Source: Romboutsia maritimum | GTDB lineage: Bacteria; Bacillota; Clostridia; Peptostreptococcales; Peptostreptococcaceae | DNA: 40,055 bases | NCBI RefSeq assembly: GCF_002251085.2 | Contig: NZ_NOJZ02000022.1 | Coordinates: 1 to 40,055 of the forward strand | Reading direction: 5' to 3' | Shown: positions 1 to 9,637 of the stretch, piece after piece | Position numbering within the stretch: the stretch's first letter is position 1 | Layout: each line of letters begins with the position of its first letter | The notes under the pieces: model-generated | Databases searched by the model: none | What the model was told of the DNA's origin: nothing | The model's input: the letters and a program-made list of their open reading frames with translations, nothing else | Position numbers and translations under genes: made by a program

Positions 1-140
1 TAGATGACTATATGGATTATTATAATAATGACCGATGTCAGTGGAACTTAAAAAAACTGACTCCTACACAATATAGGAATCAGCTTTTAAAAGTTTCTTA
101 ATGACCCTCTTTTTTTAATGTCCTTGACAAAGGATCCATT
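1..140 (+). mobile_element. Right end of an IS3-family (IS150-group-like) insertion sequence
   Basis: The window opens inside the transposase of an IS3-type element; its coding end is at 101. The following stretch, with a T-run and then TGTCCTTGACAAAGGATCC at about 120-138, looks like the right terminal inverted repeat of IS150-group elements. The left end and target duplication lie outside the window, so completeness cannot be judged and the exact boundary is a guess. The next gene's promoter starts about 130 bases further on. Confidence 0.5.
3..101 (+). CDS. IS3-family transposase (OrfB), C-terminal end only
   Basis: The last 32 codons of a DDE transposase are visible, read in frame from base 3. 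The translation contains YMDYYNNDRCQWNLKKLTP followed by YRNQLL. This is the characteristic C-terminus of IS3/IS150 OrfB proteins, which typically end in a Y-I-x-Y-Y-N-x-x-R-x-Q-x-x-L-x-x-x-T-P-x-E-Y-R pattern. The enzyme family catalyses cut-and-copy transposition of its own element through a DDE active site, which lies upstream outside the window. The start is cut by the window edge. Whether the full gene is intact is unknown. Confidence 0.75.
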   Translation, partial: DDYMDYYNNDRCQWNLKKLTPTQYRNQLLKVS

Positions 141-266
141 TTATAAATTAAGATACACACTTTTTTAATTTTTAAGATGCTAGTTTGATATATAGTAATT
201 AATTTTGGCTATATCCAAAAATTAGTCAAAAAAATATATAAATCTACAAAAAAACATCATTCTATA

Positions 267-294
267 TTGTAAAAGATTATAATTGTTGTATAAT
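267..294 (+). promoter_or_regulatory. SigA-type promoter of the VanY-like gene
   Basis: TTGTAA at 267-272 and TATAAT at 289-294 are separated by 16 bases, a near-consensus housekeeping promoter 32 bases ahead of the chosen start codon. Confidence 0.55.
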
Positions 295-325
295 TATATT
301 TGCAGTAATGAATGGGGGACGTAAA

Positions 326-1015
326 ATGAGGGTTTTAGTAATAGCATTATCAGTAGCAGTAGTTTTAGTTTCATCTTTTAATATTGTAAATAGTTTCAAT
401 AAAGAAGAAAAACAAAACACCAATATATTAAATTATCATGAAGATAATACTAAAAATGGAGAAAAGACACATGATGTCGGCGAATATATAGAAGGTAAAA
501 AACCTCTATATGTAGATGGGATAGTTGTAGTTAATAAAGATTACTGCCTTCCTAAAGATTATAAATCGGATAAGGAGAAAGAAGCTTTAGCTGCAATTGA
601 TAAAATGACAAAGGATGCAAAACATGAAGATGTAAATTTAAATATAAGAAGTGGATATAGATCATATAAAACTCAAGAAAACTTATTCAATCTTTATGCA
701 AATAGAGATGGAAAAGAAGATGCTAGTACCTATTCTGCAAAACCAGGCCAAAGTGAACATCAAACAGGTCTTGCGTATGATTTTACAGATGCAAGTTTAA
801 AATCTGTAGGAAATTGGTTTGATGATACTAAAGAAGCTAAATGGCTTTATGAAAATGCATATAAGTATGGATTTATATTAAGATATCCACCAGGAAAAAC
901 TAATATAACTGGTTATATTTATGAATCATGGCACTATAGATACGTTGGAACTGAACATAGTAATAATTTTATAATGAACTGTTTAACTTTAGAAGAATAT
1001 TTAGGTATAAATTAA
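326..1015 (+). CDS. VanY-like D-alanyl-D-alanine carboxypeptidase (peptidase M15B)
   Basis: Predicted membrane-anchored or secreted zinc D,D-carboxypeptidase that trims the terminal D-Ala of peptidoglycan stem peptides. I chose the ATG at 326 because GGGGGA at 314-319 sits 6 bases before it; an in-frame ATG at 308 precedes that site and would lack one. The protein begins with a hydrophobic segment (about residues 3-21) acting as signal anchor, followed by a low-complexity linker. The M15B zinc motif SEHQTGLAYD supplies the first His and Asp ligands, and WHYRYVG near the C-terminus supplies the third His. About 229 residues is normal for stand-alone VanY/DacB-like enzymes. No vanS/vanR or other resistance genes are nearby, so a housekeeping wall role is more likely than glycopeptide resistance. 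Confidence 0.85.
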   Translation: MRVLVIALSVAVVLVSSFNIVNSFNKEEKQNTNILNYHEDNTKNGEKTHDVGEYIEGKKPLYVDGIVVVNKDYCLPKDYKSDKEKEALAAIDKMTKDAKHEDVNLNIRSGYRSYKTQENLFNLYANRDGKEDASTYSAKPGQSEHQTGLAYDFTDASLKSVGNWFDDTKEAKWLYENAYKYGFILRYPPGKTNITGYIYESWHYRYVGTEHSNNFIMNCLTLEEYLGIN

Positions 1016-1073
1016 TAAATAATGTAACTAAATTATGAAAAATGTATTAAGATAATTAAATTATGATTATTAA

Positions 1074-1115
1074 AGGAGTTATTTCAAAATTAAATTTTGA
1101 GATAACTTCTTTTTT
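1074..1115 (+). terminator. Intrinsic terminator after the VanY-like gene
   Basis: GGAGTTATTTCAAAATT (1075-1091) pairs with AAATTTTGAGATAACTTC (1092-1109) with a few G-U pairs and is followed by a run of T. It ends transcription 60-100 bases after the stop codon. Confidence 0.7.
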
Positions 1116-1154
1116 AATGAGTATAAATATTTATACAATATTTATACTCATTAA
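1114..1154. repeat. Perfect 18-bp inverted repeat upstream of kdpA
   Basis: Arms 1114-1131 and 1137-1154 are exact reverse complements around a five-base loop (TATAC). The arms contain TAATGAGTATAAATATT. It directly abuts the terminator T-run and lies 85 bases before the kdpA start. It could be a second terminator for leftward transcription or an operator for kdp control; no T-run follows on either side, which favours a protein-binding site or a structured leader. Confidence 0.6.
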
Positions 1155-1238
1155 TTTATCTTAACACTATCTTTATATAAAAGTGTTTATTATTAAAATA
1201 TACCAAAACAAAGTTACAAATATATGGAGGGAGAAATT

Positions 1239-2981
1239 ATGAGCAGTATATTTATTCAAATTTTATTTTTTATTGTAGTAACAATTATATTGGCTAAACC
1301 ATTAGGTTTATATATAGCCAAAGTATTTAAAGGTGAAAATGTGTTTTTAAGTAAAGCACTTAATCCTTTAGAAAAAAGAATATATAAAATTTTAAAAGTA
1401 GATGAAAATGAAGAAATGGATTGGAAACAATACTCTATTTCAGTAATTACCTTTAGTTTAATAAGTTTATTTTTTATTATGTTAATTCAAATATTACAAC
1501 CTAAATTACCTTTTAATCCTCAAAATTTAAAATCAGTAAAATGGGATTTGTCGTTTAATACAGCAGCTAGTTTTGTAACTAACACTAACTGGCAGGCTTA
1601 TAGTGGTGAAACTACTTTAAGTTATTTAACTCAGATGTTAGGACTTACAGTTCAAAACTTTGTATCAGCATCAGTTGGAATATCAGTACTTATTGTATTG
1701 ATAAGAGGATTTATAAGAACTAAAACAAGTAAACTTGGGAATTTTTGGACTGATTTAACAAAATCAACATTGTATGTTTTATTACCACTTGCAACAGCAC
1801 TTTCATTGTTCTTAGTATCTCAGGGTGTTGTTCAAAACTTAAATAAATATCAAGAAGTTAATCTTGTTGAACCATTAAAACTTGAAGATGGTACAGAAAT
1901 AAATAAACAAATTATACCTGGAGGTCCAGCAGCTAGTCAAATAGCTATAAAGCAATTAGGTACAAATGGAGGAGGGTTCTTTGGAACTAATTCAGCACAC
2001 CCTTTAGAAAACCCAACATTAGCATCTGATATAGCTCAATGTGTATCAATAATATTAATACCAGCTGCATTATGTTTTACTTTTGGGAATATGGTTGGAG
2101 ATAAAAAGCAAGGTTATACAATACTTACAGCTATGATGACTATATTTATAATTGCTATGGCAATAACATTTTACTCTGAATATAAATCAACTCCTGAGTT
2201 AGCAAATAATCCAGCGATTAGTTCTGAAATTACAAAAGAACAATCGGGTGGAAATATGGAAGGTAAAGAAGTGAGATTTGGAGTGACAAATTCGGTAATT
2301 TGGGGAGTATCAACTACTAGCGCCTCAAATGGATCAGTAAACTCTATGCATGATTCATATACACCACTAGGAGGTATGATGTTAACACTTTTAATGCAGC
2401 TAGGTGAAGTGGTTTTCGGCGGAGTTGGATCAGGACTTTATGGAATGCTTGCATTTGCAATATTAACAGTATTTATAGCAGGGCTTATGGTTGGAAGAAC
2501 ACCTGAATACTTGGGTAAAAAAATTGAACCATTTGAAATGAAAATGGCATCTATATTAATAATTACAACACCAGTTTTAGTTTTAGTTGGCACAGCAATA
2601 ACCTGTTTATTACCAAATATATCTGAACTACTAAATAATAATGGAGCTCATGGATTTTCAGAAATTTTGTACGCACTAAGTTCAACAGGAAATAATAATG
2701 GTAGTGCATTTGCAGGATTTGCAACAAATAATACATTTATAAATATTTTAACAGGCATAATCATGTTACTTGCTCGTTTTATACCACTTGTTCTGACAAT
2801 AGCAATAGGAGGATCTCTTGCTAATAAAAAAATACTACCTACAAGTTCTGGAACACTTGCAACTAATAATACAATGTTCGTTGGATTGTTAATAGGGGTA
2901 ATTCTTATGATAGGAGCATTAAGTTTCTTACCAGCATTAGCGTTAGGACCTTTAGCAGAACACTTAAGTATGATGTTTTAA
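1239..2981 (+). CDS. kdpA: Potassium-transporting ATPase, channel-like subunit KdpA
   Basis: KdpA is the K+-selective membrane channel subunit of the high-affinity KdpFABC pump. The ATG at 1239 is preferred over the in-frame ATG at 1224 because GGAGGGAG (1226-1233) lies between them with correct spacing. The protein is about 580 residues with roughly ten membrane segments. The four selectivity-filter regions are recognisable from TNTNWQAYSGE, GTNGGGFFGTNSAHP, SSTGNNNGSAFAGF and LATNNTMF. First gene of kdpABCD, 49 bases ahead of kdpB. No kdpF-like peptide was found before it. Expression is expected under potassium limitation. Confidence 0.97.
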   Translation: MSSIFIQILFFIVVTIILAKPLGLYIAKVFKGENVFLSKALNPLEKRIYKILKVDENEEMDWKQYSISVITFSLISLFFIMLIQILQPKLPFNPQNLKSVKWDLSFNTAASFVTNTNWQAYSGETTLSYLTQMLGLTVQNFVSASVGISVLIVLIRGFIRTKTSKLGNFWTDLTKSTLYVLLPLATALSLFLVSQGVVQNLNKYQEVNLVEPLKLEDGTEINKQIIPGGPAASQIAIKQLGTNGGGFFGTNSAHPLENPTLASDIAQCVSIILIPAALCFTFGNMVGDKKQGYTILTAMMTIFIIAMAITFYSEYKSTPELANNPAISSEITKEQSGGNMEGKEVRFGVTNSVIWGVSTTSASNGSVNSMHDSYTPLGGMMLTLLMQLGEVVFGGVGSGLYGMLAFAILTVFIAGLMVGRTPEYLGKKIEPFEMKMASILIITTPVLVLVGTAITCLLPNISELLNNNGAHGFSEILYALSSTGNNNGSAFAGFATNNTFINILTGIIMLLARFIPLVLTIAIGGSLANKKILPTSSGTLATNNTMFVGLLIGVILMIGALSFLPALALGPLAEHLSMMF

Positions 2982-3030
2982 ATACTGTCCAACTTGTTGT
3001 TAGCTTTAAATTATAGAGGAGATGAATAAT

Positions 3031-5097
3031 ATGAGTAAAATAAATAAAGATTTTATATCAAAAAATATTTTAAAACAGACTTTGAAAGATTCTTTAAAGA
3101 AGCTTAGTATAAAAAAACAGTTAAAGAATCCAGTAATGTTTGTAGTTTATATAGGTTCAATTATAACAAGTTTTATAACTTTAATGGCATTTTTTAATAT
3201 GACAACTGACAATCCTTGGTTTACATTAACAATTACTATATTTTTATGGATTACTGTTTTATTTGGAAATTTTGCAGAATCTATTGCAGAAGGTAGAGGA
3301 AAAGCTCAAGCAAATAGTTTAAGAGCAGCCAAGAAAGATGTTATGGCTAAAAAATTAAAAAATCCTAATAAAGATTCTGAATATGAAATGATTCCTTCTA
3401 GTTCTCTAGAAAAAGGTGATATAGTCTTAGTTATATCTGATGAACAAATACCAGGAGACGGTGATGTTATTGAAGGTGTAGCTTCTGTTGATGAAAGTGC
3501 AATAACTGGCGAAAGTGCGCCAGTTATTAGAGAATCAGGTGGAGATAGATGTGCTGTAACGGGAGGTACTACAGTAGTTTCTGATTATTTAATTATAAAG
3601 ATAACTGCAGGCGTTGGAGAGAGTTTCTTAGATAAAATGATAGCTATGGTAGAAGGATCTCAAAGAAAGAAGACACCTAATGAAATAGCTTTAGAAACTT
3701 TATTAATAGCATTAACTTCAATATTTTTAGTAGTAACTATTACCTTGTATCCATACAATTATTTCAGTGTAAACCAAAATGAAGTTGGTAGTATAGTATC
3801 TATCACTTCATTAATAGCATTATTAGTTTGCTTAGTACCAACAACAATAGGAGCATTACTGTCTTCAATAGGTATTGCAGGTATGAGTAGATTAAATAAT
3901 GCAAATGTACTTGCAACATCAGGAAGAGCAATTGAAGCTGCAGGAGATGTAGATGTTTTATTACTTGACAAAACAGGTACTATTACATTTGGTAATAGAC
4001 AAGCAAGTGAATTTTTACCTTTAGCAAATGTTGATGCTGATGAATTAGCTGATGCTGCCCAACTAAGTTCTTTAGCAGATGAGACGCCTGAAGGTAGAAG
4101 TATAGTAATACTTGCTAAAAAATTATATTCATTGAGAGGAAGATATTTAGGTGCTTTAGAAGCTGAATTTGTACCATTTTCAGCTAAAACCAGAATGAGT
4201 GGTGTAAATACGACAGATTATCAAATAAGAAAAGGTGCATCAAGTGCAATAAAAGAATTTGTAGAAAATCATGGTGGACAATATCCAAAAGAATGTGATG
4301 ATATAGTTGAAAATATATCAAAACAAGGAGGAACTCCACTGGTAGTATGTAAAAATGAAAGAGTTCTAGGTGTTATACATTTAAAAGATATATTAAAGTC
4401 TGGTGTTAAAGAGAAATTTAATGATTTAAGAAAAATGGGAATAAAGACTATAATGATAACAGGAGACAATCCATTAACAGCAGCAGCAATAGCAGCAGAA
4501 GCAGGAGTTGATGATTTTTTAGCAGAAGCAACGCCTGAGGGGAAATTGAATTTAATACATGAATTCCAAAAAAAAGGTCATTTAGTTGCAATGACAGGTG
4601 ATGGGAGTAATGATGCTCCAGCTCTTGCTCAAGCAGACGTAGCTGTTGCAATGAATACTGGTACACAAGCAGCAAAAGAAGCTGGAAATATGGTTGACTT
4701 AGATTCTAGTCCAACTAAACTTATCGAAATTGTGAAAATAGGTAAACAACTACTTATGACTAGAGGTGCTTTAACAACATTTAGTATTGCAAATGATATA
4801 GCTAAATATTTTGCTATAATACCACCTCTATTTATAAGTGTTTATCCCCAATTAAACAAGTTAAATATTATGAATTTATCTAGTCCTCAAAGTGCAATAA
4901 TGTCGGCTGTTATATATAATGCTTTGATAATAGTGGCACTAATACCGCTTTCATTAAACGGTGTTAAATATGAAGAATTACCAGCTAGCAAATTATTAAA
5001 AAGAAATATCTTAATATATGGAGTTGGTGGAATTATAGCACCATTTATAGCTATAAAACTTATTGATATGCTAATACAAACAATTATTTTTATATAG
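3031..5097 (+). CDS. kdpB: Potassium-transporting P-type ATPase, catalytic subunit KdpB
   Basis: The P-type ATPase subunit that hydrolyses ATP for KdpFABC. The ATG at 3031 is chosen because AGAGGAG at 3015-3021 has nine bases of spacing to it, whereas the in-frame ATG at 3022 abuts the ribosome site. Length is 688 residues, as in the family. The phosphorylated aspartate is about D313 in [14 protein letters not shown] in the actuator domain and [17 protein letters not shown] in the P-domain hinge are intact, with paired membrane helices at both ends. Twelve bases separate its stop from kdpC. Confidence 0.97.
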   Translation: MSKINKDFISKNILKQTLKDSLKKLSIKKQLKNPVMFVVYIGSIITSFITLMAFFNMTTDNPWFTLTITIFLWITVLFGNFAESIAEGRGKAQANSLRAAKKDVMAKKLKNPNKDSEYEMIPSSSLEKGDIVLVISDEQIPGDGDVIEGVASVDESAITGESAPVIRESGGDRCAVTGGTTVVSDYLIIKITAGVGESFLDKMIAMVEGSQRKKTPNEIALETLLIALTSIFLVVTITLYPYNYFSVNQNEVGSIVSITSLIALLVCLVPTTIGALLSSIGIAGMSRLNNANVLATSGRAIEAAGDVDVLLLDKTGTITFGNRQASEFLPLANVDADELADAAQLSSLADETPEGRSIVILAKKLYSLRGRYLGALEAEFVPFSAKTRMSGVNTTDYQIRKGASSAIKEFVENHGGQYPKECDDIVENISKQGGTPLVVCKNERVLGVIHLKDILKSGVKEKFNDLRKMGIKTIMITGDNPLTAAAIAAEAGVDDFLAEATPEGKLNLIHEFQKKGHLVAMTGDGSNDAPALAQADVAVAMNTGTQAAKEAGNMVDLDSSPTKLIEIVKIGKQLLMTRGALTTFSIANDIAKYFAIIPPLFISVYPQLNKLNIMNLSSPQSAIMSAVIYNALIIVALIPLSLNGVKYEELPASKLLKRNILIYGVGGIIAPFIAIKLIDMLIQTIIFI

Positions 5098-5109
5098 GGA
5101 GGTAAAGTC

Positions 5110-5688
5110 ATGAAAATAATGAAAGATATAAAAAAAGCTAGTTTAATATTTTTAATAATGACAGTTATAACAGGGATAATTTATCCATTTACTATAACAG
5201 GATTTGCACAAATATTTATGCAAAATAAAGCTAATGGAAGTATAATTACTAATAAAGACAATGAAAAAATAGGTTCTAAATATATTGGCCAAACATTTAC
5301 AGATTCTAAATACTTTTGGTCAAGACCATCAGCAGTAGGTAAAGGCTATGATACTTACTCATCTTCTGGAACTAATTTTTCACCAACAGGTAAAGATTAT
5401 AAAAATTTAATAAATGACAGAATAGCTTTATTAACTCAGTACAACCCTGATAATAAAGAAAAAATACCTGTGGATTTGATTACTGCTTCAGGAAGTGGTC
5501 TAGATCCTCATATAAGTCTTGCAGCTGCAAAATATCAGATTAGTAGAGTTTCTAAATTTACAAATATATCTGAAGATAAACTATTAAATCTAGTTCAAAA
5601 ACATACAGATACGCCTTTTTTAGGTATTTGGGGAGAAGTTAAAGTAAATGTATTAGAATTAAATCTAGATTTAGATAAAATGATTTAA
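5110..5688 (+). CDS. kdpC: Potassium-transporting ATPase subunit KdpC
   Basis: Single-span accessory subunit that stabilises KdpFABC and aids high-affinity ATP use. An AGGGAGG site at 5096-5102, partly inside the kdpB stop region, precedes the ATG. The 192-residue protein has one N-terminal membrane helix (about residues 10-32, LIFLIMTVITGIIYPFTITG). The periplasmic-side domain has family landmarks: YFWSRPSAVGKGYD, SGSGLDPHISLAAAKYQISR and a C-terminal VNVLELNLDLD. The kdpC stop overlaps the ribosome site of kdpD, so translation is likely coupled. Confidence 0.95.
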   Translation: MKIMKDIKKASLIFLIMTVITGIIYPFTITGFAQIFMQNKANGSIITNKDNEKIGSKYIGQTFTDSKYFWSRPSAVGKGYDTYSSSGTNFSPTGKDYKNLINDRIALLTQYNPDNKEKIPVDLITASGSGLDPHISLAAAKYQISRVSKFTNISEDKLLNLVQKHTDTPFLGIWGEVKVNVLELNLDLDKMI

Positions 5689-5702
5689 GGAGGAAAAATT
5701 AG

Positions 5703-8408
5703 ATGGATAGACCAGATCCAAAGAGTTTATTAGCAAAAGTTCAAAACGATGAAGAAAAGTTAAAAAGGGGTCAATTAAAAATATTCTTTGGATATGCAGC
5801 AGGAGTAGGTAAAACCTACTCCATGCTAGAATCTGCTCAAAATCTTAAAAAAATGGGAGTAGACGTGGTTGTTGGATATATTGAACCTCATACAAGACCA
5901 GAAACTTTAGCTTTATTAAGTGGGTTAGAAATTCTTCCAGTTAAAGAAGTAAATTATAAGTCTATAAATCTAAGAGAATTTGATTTAGATGAGGCACTAA
6001 AAAGAAAACCTGAGCTTATACTTGTAGATGAATTTGCACATACAAATGCTAAAGGAGTAAGACATGCTAAGAGATGGCAAGATATAGAAGAACTTTTGTT
6101 AGCTGGTATAGATGTATATACAACAGTCAATGTTCAACATTTAGAAAGCTTAAATGATATAGTAGAAATAATTACAAATGTATCTGTTAAAGAAACTATA
6201 CCTGATAAACTTTTAGATAACTCATCTCAATTGGAATTAATAGATGTTGAGCCAGATGTACTTTTAAAGAGATTTAGTGAAGGTAAAATTTATAAAAAGG
6301 AACAAGCCTTAAAAGCAAAAGATAACTTCTTTATAAAAGATAATTTAATTGCTCTTAGGGAAATAGCGCTTAGAAAAACTGCTGAGCGAGTTAATAAAGA
6401 AGTTCAAATCTCTAGACTTTCTAAAAGTAAAGTTACTATAATTCCCACATCAGATACATTGATTGCTTGTGTAGGACCTTCACCTTCCTCTGCCAAAGTT
6501 ATTAGAACAGCTTCTAGAATATCTGATTCTTCTTTAGCAAAATGGATAGCTTTATATGTTGAGTCTTCTAATTCTACTATGTTAGATAAAAGTGAAAAAA
6601 AGCAACTTAGAGATAATTTAGATTTAGCTAAGAAATTAGGGGCAGAAATTATTATATTACACGGAGATGATAAAGTAGAACAAATTATACGATATTCAAA
6701 ATTAAGAAATGTAACAAAAATAATAATAGGACGGAATCATTCACGACAAGGCTTTTTTTATAATTTATTAAAAAAAGATATAGTTGATAAATTGATAGAC
6801 GAAGTTGATTATATAGATGTTCATATTATACCCTACAAATCTGAAAAAGGTAAGCGCTATAAATCAAAAAAAGAAGTTTCTGTAAAGTCAAAATTTAAAA
6901 TTAGCAGTATTGACTTATTTAAACTTGGTATTATAACTGTAGCTATAACTTTAATTGCTTACATCGTAAAAAGTTTTGGATTTATTAATGAAAATGTTTT
7001 ATTATTATACATGCTTGGAGTTGCATTAGTATCTACTTGGACAAAAGGATATACAACAGGTATTATAAGTTCTATAGTTAATATAATTTTATTAAATTAT
7101 CTATTTACAGAGCCACTATATACATTGTCTATCGATGATCCTAATTATATAATAACCCTTATTGTATTTAGTATAGTTGGTGTTACAACAAGTACATTAA
7201 CGTCTAGAATACAACAACAGGCACAAATTTATTCTAAAAGAGAAGAAAATACTCAAATGTTATATCAAATAAGCAGAAGCTTTTTAAGATTATATAATAA
7301 AGAAGATATTGTTAAAAAGGGTATAGAACTTTTATCAATTACTTTAAGTAAAGATATAGTCTGCTATTTAAAAGAAAATAATGATTTGAAATTATATGAA
7401 AAAAATTTATTAGAATATAAGAAAAATGAATTAAATGAAGAGGATGAAAAGGCAGTGGCAAATTGGGTCTTTTTTAATGCCTCTGTTGCTGGTAAATCAA
7501 CTGATACATTGCCGGGATCAAAAGGTTATTATATACCTATAGTTGGAATAAATTGTACTTTAGGAGTAATAGGTGTATCTTGTTGTGATGAAATACTAGA
7601 CCCTGAAGAAATTTGTGTAATAGAAGCGGTTGTAGCACAAATGGCAATAGCTCTAGATAGGGAACTTTTATCTAAAATACAGGAAAATACAAATTTAGAA
7701 ATAGAAAGAGAAAGATTAAGAAGTAATCTTTTAAGAGCTATATCACATGACCTTAGAACACCACTTGCAGGTATATCTGGTGCTATTAGCACTATTATAA
7801 AAAACAAAAAATATTTAGATGAAACTATTGTAGATGAGTTATTAAATGGAGTATATGAAGATTCTCAATGGTTAATAAGATTAGTAGAAAATTTATTAAG
7901 CATGACCAAGATAGATGAAGGCAAATTAGAAGTCAAGAAAAATTTAGAAATAGTTGAGGAAGTTATAGCTGAAGCTCTTAATCATATAAAAAAACGTATA
8001 GAAGATGTACCTATAAACATTAGTATCCCCAATCAGGTAATGTTTGTACCTATGGATGCTAAATTAATAGAGCAAGTTTTAATTAATTTAATAGATAATG
8101 CTTTGAAATATACTACTGACAATTGCAAGCTAGAGATAAAAGTATACGAAGATAAAGAATATGCATACTTTGAAGTTTCTGATAATGGTCCAGGTATTAA
8201 TGAAGAGTGCAAAAAAAATATATTCGATAGATTCTTTACAGGAGAATATAAATCAAAAGATTCTAGAAAAGGTGTTGGATTAGGACTTTCTATTTGCAAG
8301 TCTATAATTCAAGCTCACAATGGGGACATCACTGTAAATAATAACAAAGAACAAGGTGCAACTTTTAAATTTAAATTACCTTTAAACTACGTTAAAGAAA
8401 ATATATAG
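5703..8408 (+). CDS. kdpD: Osmosensitive K+ channel sensor histidine kinase KdpD
   Basis: Sensor kinase that controls kdp transcription. Domain order: KdpD N-terminal nucleotide-binding domain with a Walker A-like GYAAGVGKT at residues 30-38 and LILVDEFAHTNAKG near 100-113; a universal-stress-protein-like domain (about 245-365); four close-packed membrane helices (DUF4118, about 400-500); a GAF-like region; then the kinase core with phospho-acceptor H682 in SHDLRTPLAG, an N-box (NLIDNALKYT) and G-boxes DNGPGI and GVGLGLSI. At 901 residues it is full length. It is last in the operon and is followed by a hairpin terminator. The usual partner kdpE is not downstream nor elsewhere in this window, so the response regulator must be unlinked or the sensor works differently. 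Confidence 0.96.
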   Translation: MDRPDPKSLLAKVQNDEEKLKRGQLKIFFGYAAGVGKTYSMLESAQNLKKMGVDVVVGYIEPHTRPETLALLSGLEILPVKEVNYKSINLREFDLDEALKRKPELILVDEFAHTNAKGVRHAKRWQDIEELLLAGIDVYTTVNVQHLESLNDIVEIITNVSVKETIPDKLLDNSSQLELIDVEPDVLLKRFSEGKIYKKEQALKAKDNFFIKDNLIALREIALRKTAERVNKEVQISRLSKSKVTIIPTSDTLIACVGPSPSSAKVIRTASRISDSSLAKWIALYVESSNSTMLDKSEKKQLRDNLDLAKKLGAEIIILHGDDKVEQIIRYSKLRNVTKIIIGRNHSRQGFFYNLLKKDIVDKLIDEVDYIDVHIIPYKSEKGKRYKSKKEVSVKSKFKISSIDLFKLGIITVAITLIAYIVKSFGFINENVLLLYMLGVALVSTWTKGYTTGIISSIVNIILLNYLFTEPLYTLSIDDPNYIITLIVFSIVGVTTSTLTSRIQQQAQIYSKREENTQMLYQISRSFLRLYNKEDIVKKGIELLSITLSKDIVCYLKENNDLKLYEKNLLEYKKNELNEEDEKAVANWVFFNASVAGKSTDTLPGSKGYYIPIVGINCTLGVIGVSCCDEILDPEEICVIEAVVAQMAIALDRELLSKIQENTNLEIERERLRSNLLRAISHDLRTPLAGISGAISTIIKNKKYLDETIVDELLNGVYEDSQWLIRLVENLLSMTKIDEGKLEVKKNLEIVEEVIAEALNHIKKRIEDVPINISIPNQVMFVPMDAKLIEQVLINLIDNALKYTTDNCKLEIKVYEDKEYAYFEVSDNGPGINEECKKNIFDRFFTGEYKSKDSRKGVGLGLSICKSIIQAHNGDITVNNNKEQGATFKFKLPLNYVKENI

Positions 8409-8452
8409 ATTTAAAATATGAATAATTAAAGAATTTAATTGACATAATAATA

Positions 8453-8500
8453 TAAATAGGTACGTGGTATGTATAAAGCCATGTACCTATTTATATTTTA
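8453..8500 (+). terminator. Hairpin ending the kdp operon
   Basis: Arms at 8453-8467 and 8479-8493 (core ATAGGTACGTGG / CCATGTACCTAT, one G-U pair) around an 11-base loop, followed by a T-rich stretch. It lies between kdpD and corA, ending only about 30 bases before the corA start, so it could also influence corA. Confidence 0.6.
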
Positions 8501-8524
8501 AATAATAATAACTATGGTGATTTT

Positions 8525-9481
8525 ATGTATACATTAAATTTAAATATTAATGAATCTAAAGAATACTTTGATAAAAATTTTTATAATCAAGATAGCTCTT
8601 ATTTAATATTAAGTACACCAAAAGAATTAAATTTAATAAAAAAAATTTTAGATATAGATGATATAACATTTAAAGATTGTATGAATTTTGATGAAAATAT
8701 AAAATTAGATTTATTTGATAATTATGATTTTCTAAGCATTAATACGTTTGAACTTGAAAATAATAAAGCTCTGATTCAAGAAATAAATATATATTTATCT
8801 GATAATTTTATACTTGTTGTGGTTAAAGATGATAATTTTATATTTAAGTATGTAAAAAATATGATTTTAGGTAATTTCAATATGGAAGATAATCCTACTG
8901 TAAGTTTATTCAAAATAAATTATTTGATTTTTAAATCAATTATAATAAATGGATTTGAATCTTTAGAAAAGGTAGAAGATATGATTTTAGATATTGAAGA
9001 TCAAATGATGGAAAAAGTATCTGAAGATCAAATATCAAAAATAAATTATGTTAGAGGAATAACAAGAACAATAGTTAAAAATACAAGACCATTGTTATAT
9101 ATAGGAGATAGAATCTTAAAAGAAAATATTAGATATCTAAAGTATTCAGATGTAAAAAGGTATAATTTAGACAACTTACAAGGTATTGACTTTGGAATAG
9201 ATAAATTATATAACTTTGCACTTGCAACTAGAGAATTAGCAGATAAACTTTTAGATTTATATTCTTCTAAAGTTGGAGAAGAAACTAATGATTTAATAAC
9301 AAAACTTACTATATTAACTGGAATATCTGCACCTCTTACTATAATAACAGGTATCTATGGAATGAATTTTAAATATATGCCATTTTTAAATTTTACTTAT
9401 GGTTATCCTATAATTTTATTGCTTATGGTTATTATTGTTTTATTAGGATTACTGATTTTTAAAATCAAGAAATTATTGTAA
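8525..9481 (+). CDS. CorA-family divalent cation (Mg2+) channel
   Basis: Predicted magnesium/cobalt channel of the 2-TM GxN family. The long N-terminal cytosolic part (about residues 1-250) is acidic and helical, as in the CorA funnel domain. The two membrane helices are near the C-terminus, with the signature GMN in IYGMNFKYMPFL at the mouth between them, and a basic tail ending KIKKLL. Length 318 is typical. The ribosome site is weak (GGTGA before ATG 8525). It is a single gene between the kdp terminator and agrA. Its closeness to kdp may reflect shared ion homeostasis, but no shared control is visible. Confidence 0.9.
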   Translation: MYTLNLNINESKEYFDKNFYNQDSSYLILSTPKELNLIKKILDIDDITFKDCMNFDENIKLDLFDNYDFLSINTFELENNKALIQEINIYLSDNFILVVVKDDNFIFKYVKNMILGNFNMEDNPTVSLFKINYLIFKSIIINGFESLEKVEDMILDIEDQMMEKVSEDQISKINYVRGITRTIVKNTRPLLYIGDRILKENIRYLKYSDVKRYNLDNLQGIDFGIDKLYNFALATRELADKLLDLYSSKVGEETNDLITKLTILTGISAPLTIITGIYGMNFKYMPFLNFTYGYPIILLLMVIIVLLGLLIFKIKKLL

Positions 9482-9637
9482 AAAATATATAATTATAATT
9501 CAAAAAATAAGAACAAAAAGAGTAATTGTTAATAATTGGAATAATAACGTTTTTTATGATATTATATAATTCATAAAGGAAATTTAAGTAGTAAATAAAT
9601 TTATATAGGCATTAACAAGGGGGGGATTTAAATTAAT

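Noticed and set aside
1155..1238. c-di-AMP (ydaO-type) riboswitch ahead of kdpA
   Set aside because: The leader is under 90 bases with only a weak AACACT/AGTGTT stem; the riboswitch is longer and its conserved cores are absent.
4448..4675. Leucine-rich reading frame on the minus strand inside kdpB
   Set aside because: It is antisense to the highly conserved P-type ATPase region; the Leu runs come from GCA repeats in the real gene. No ribosome site.
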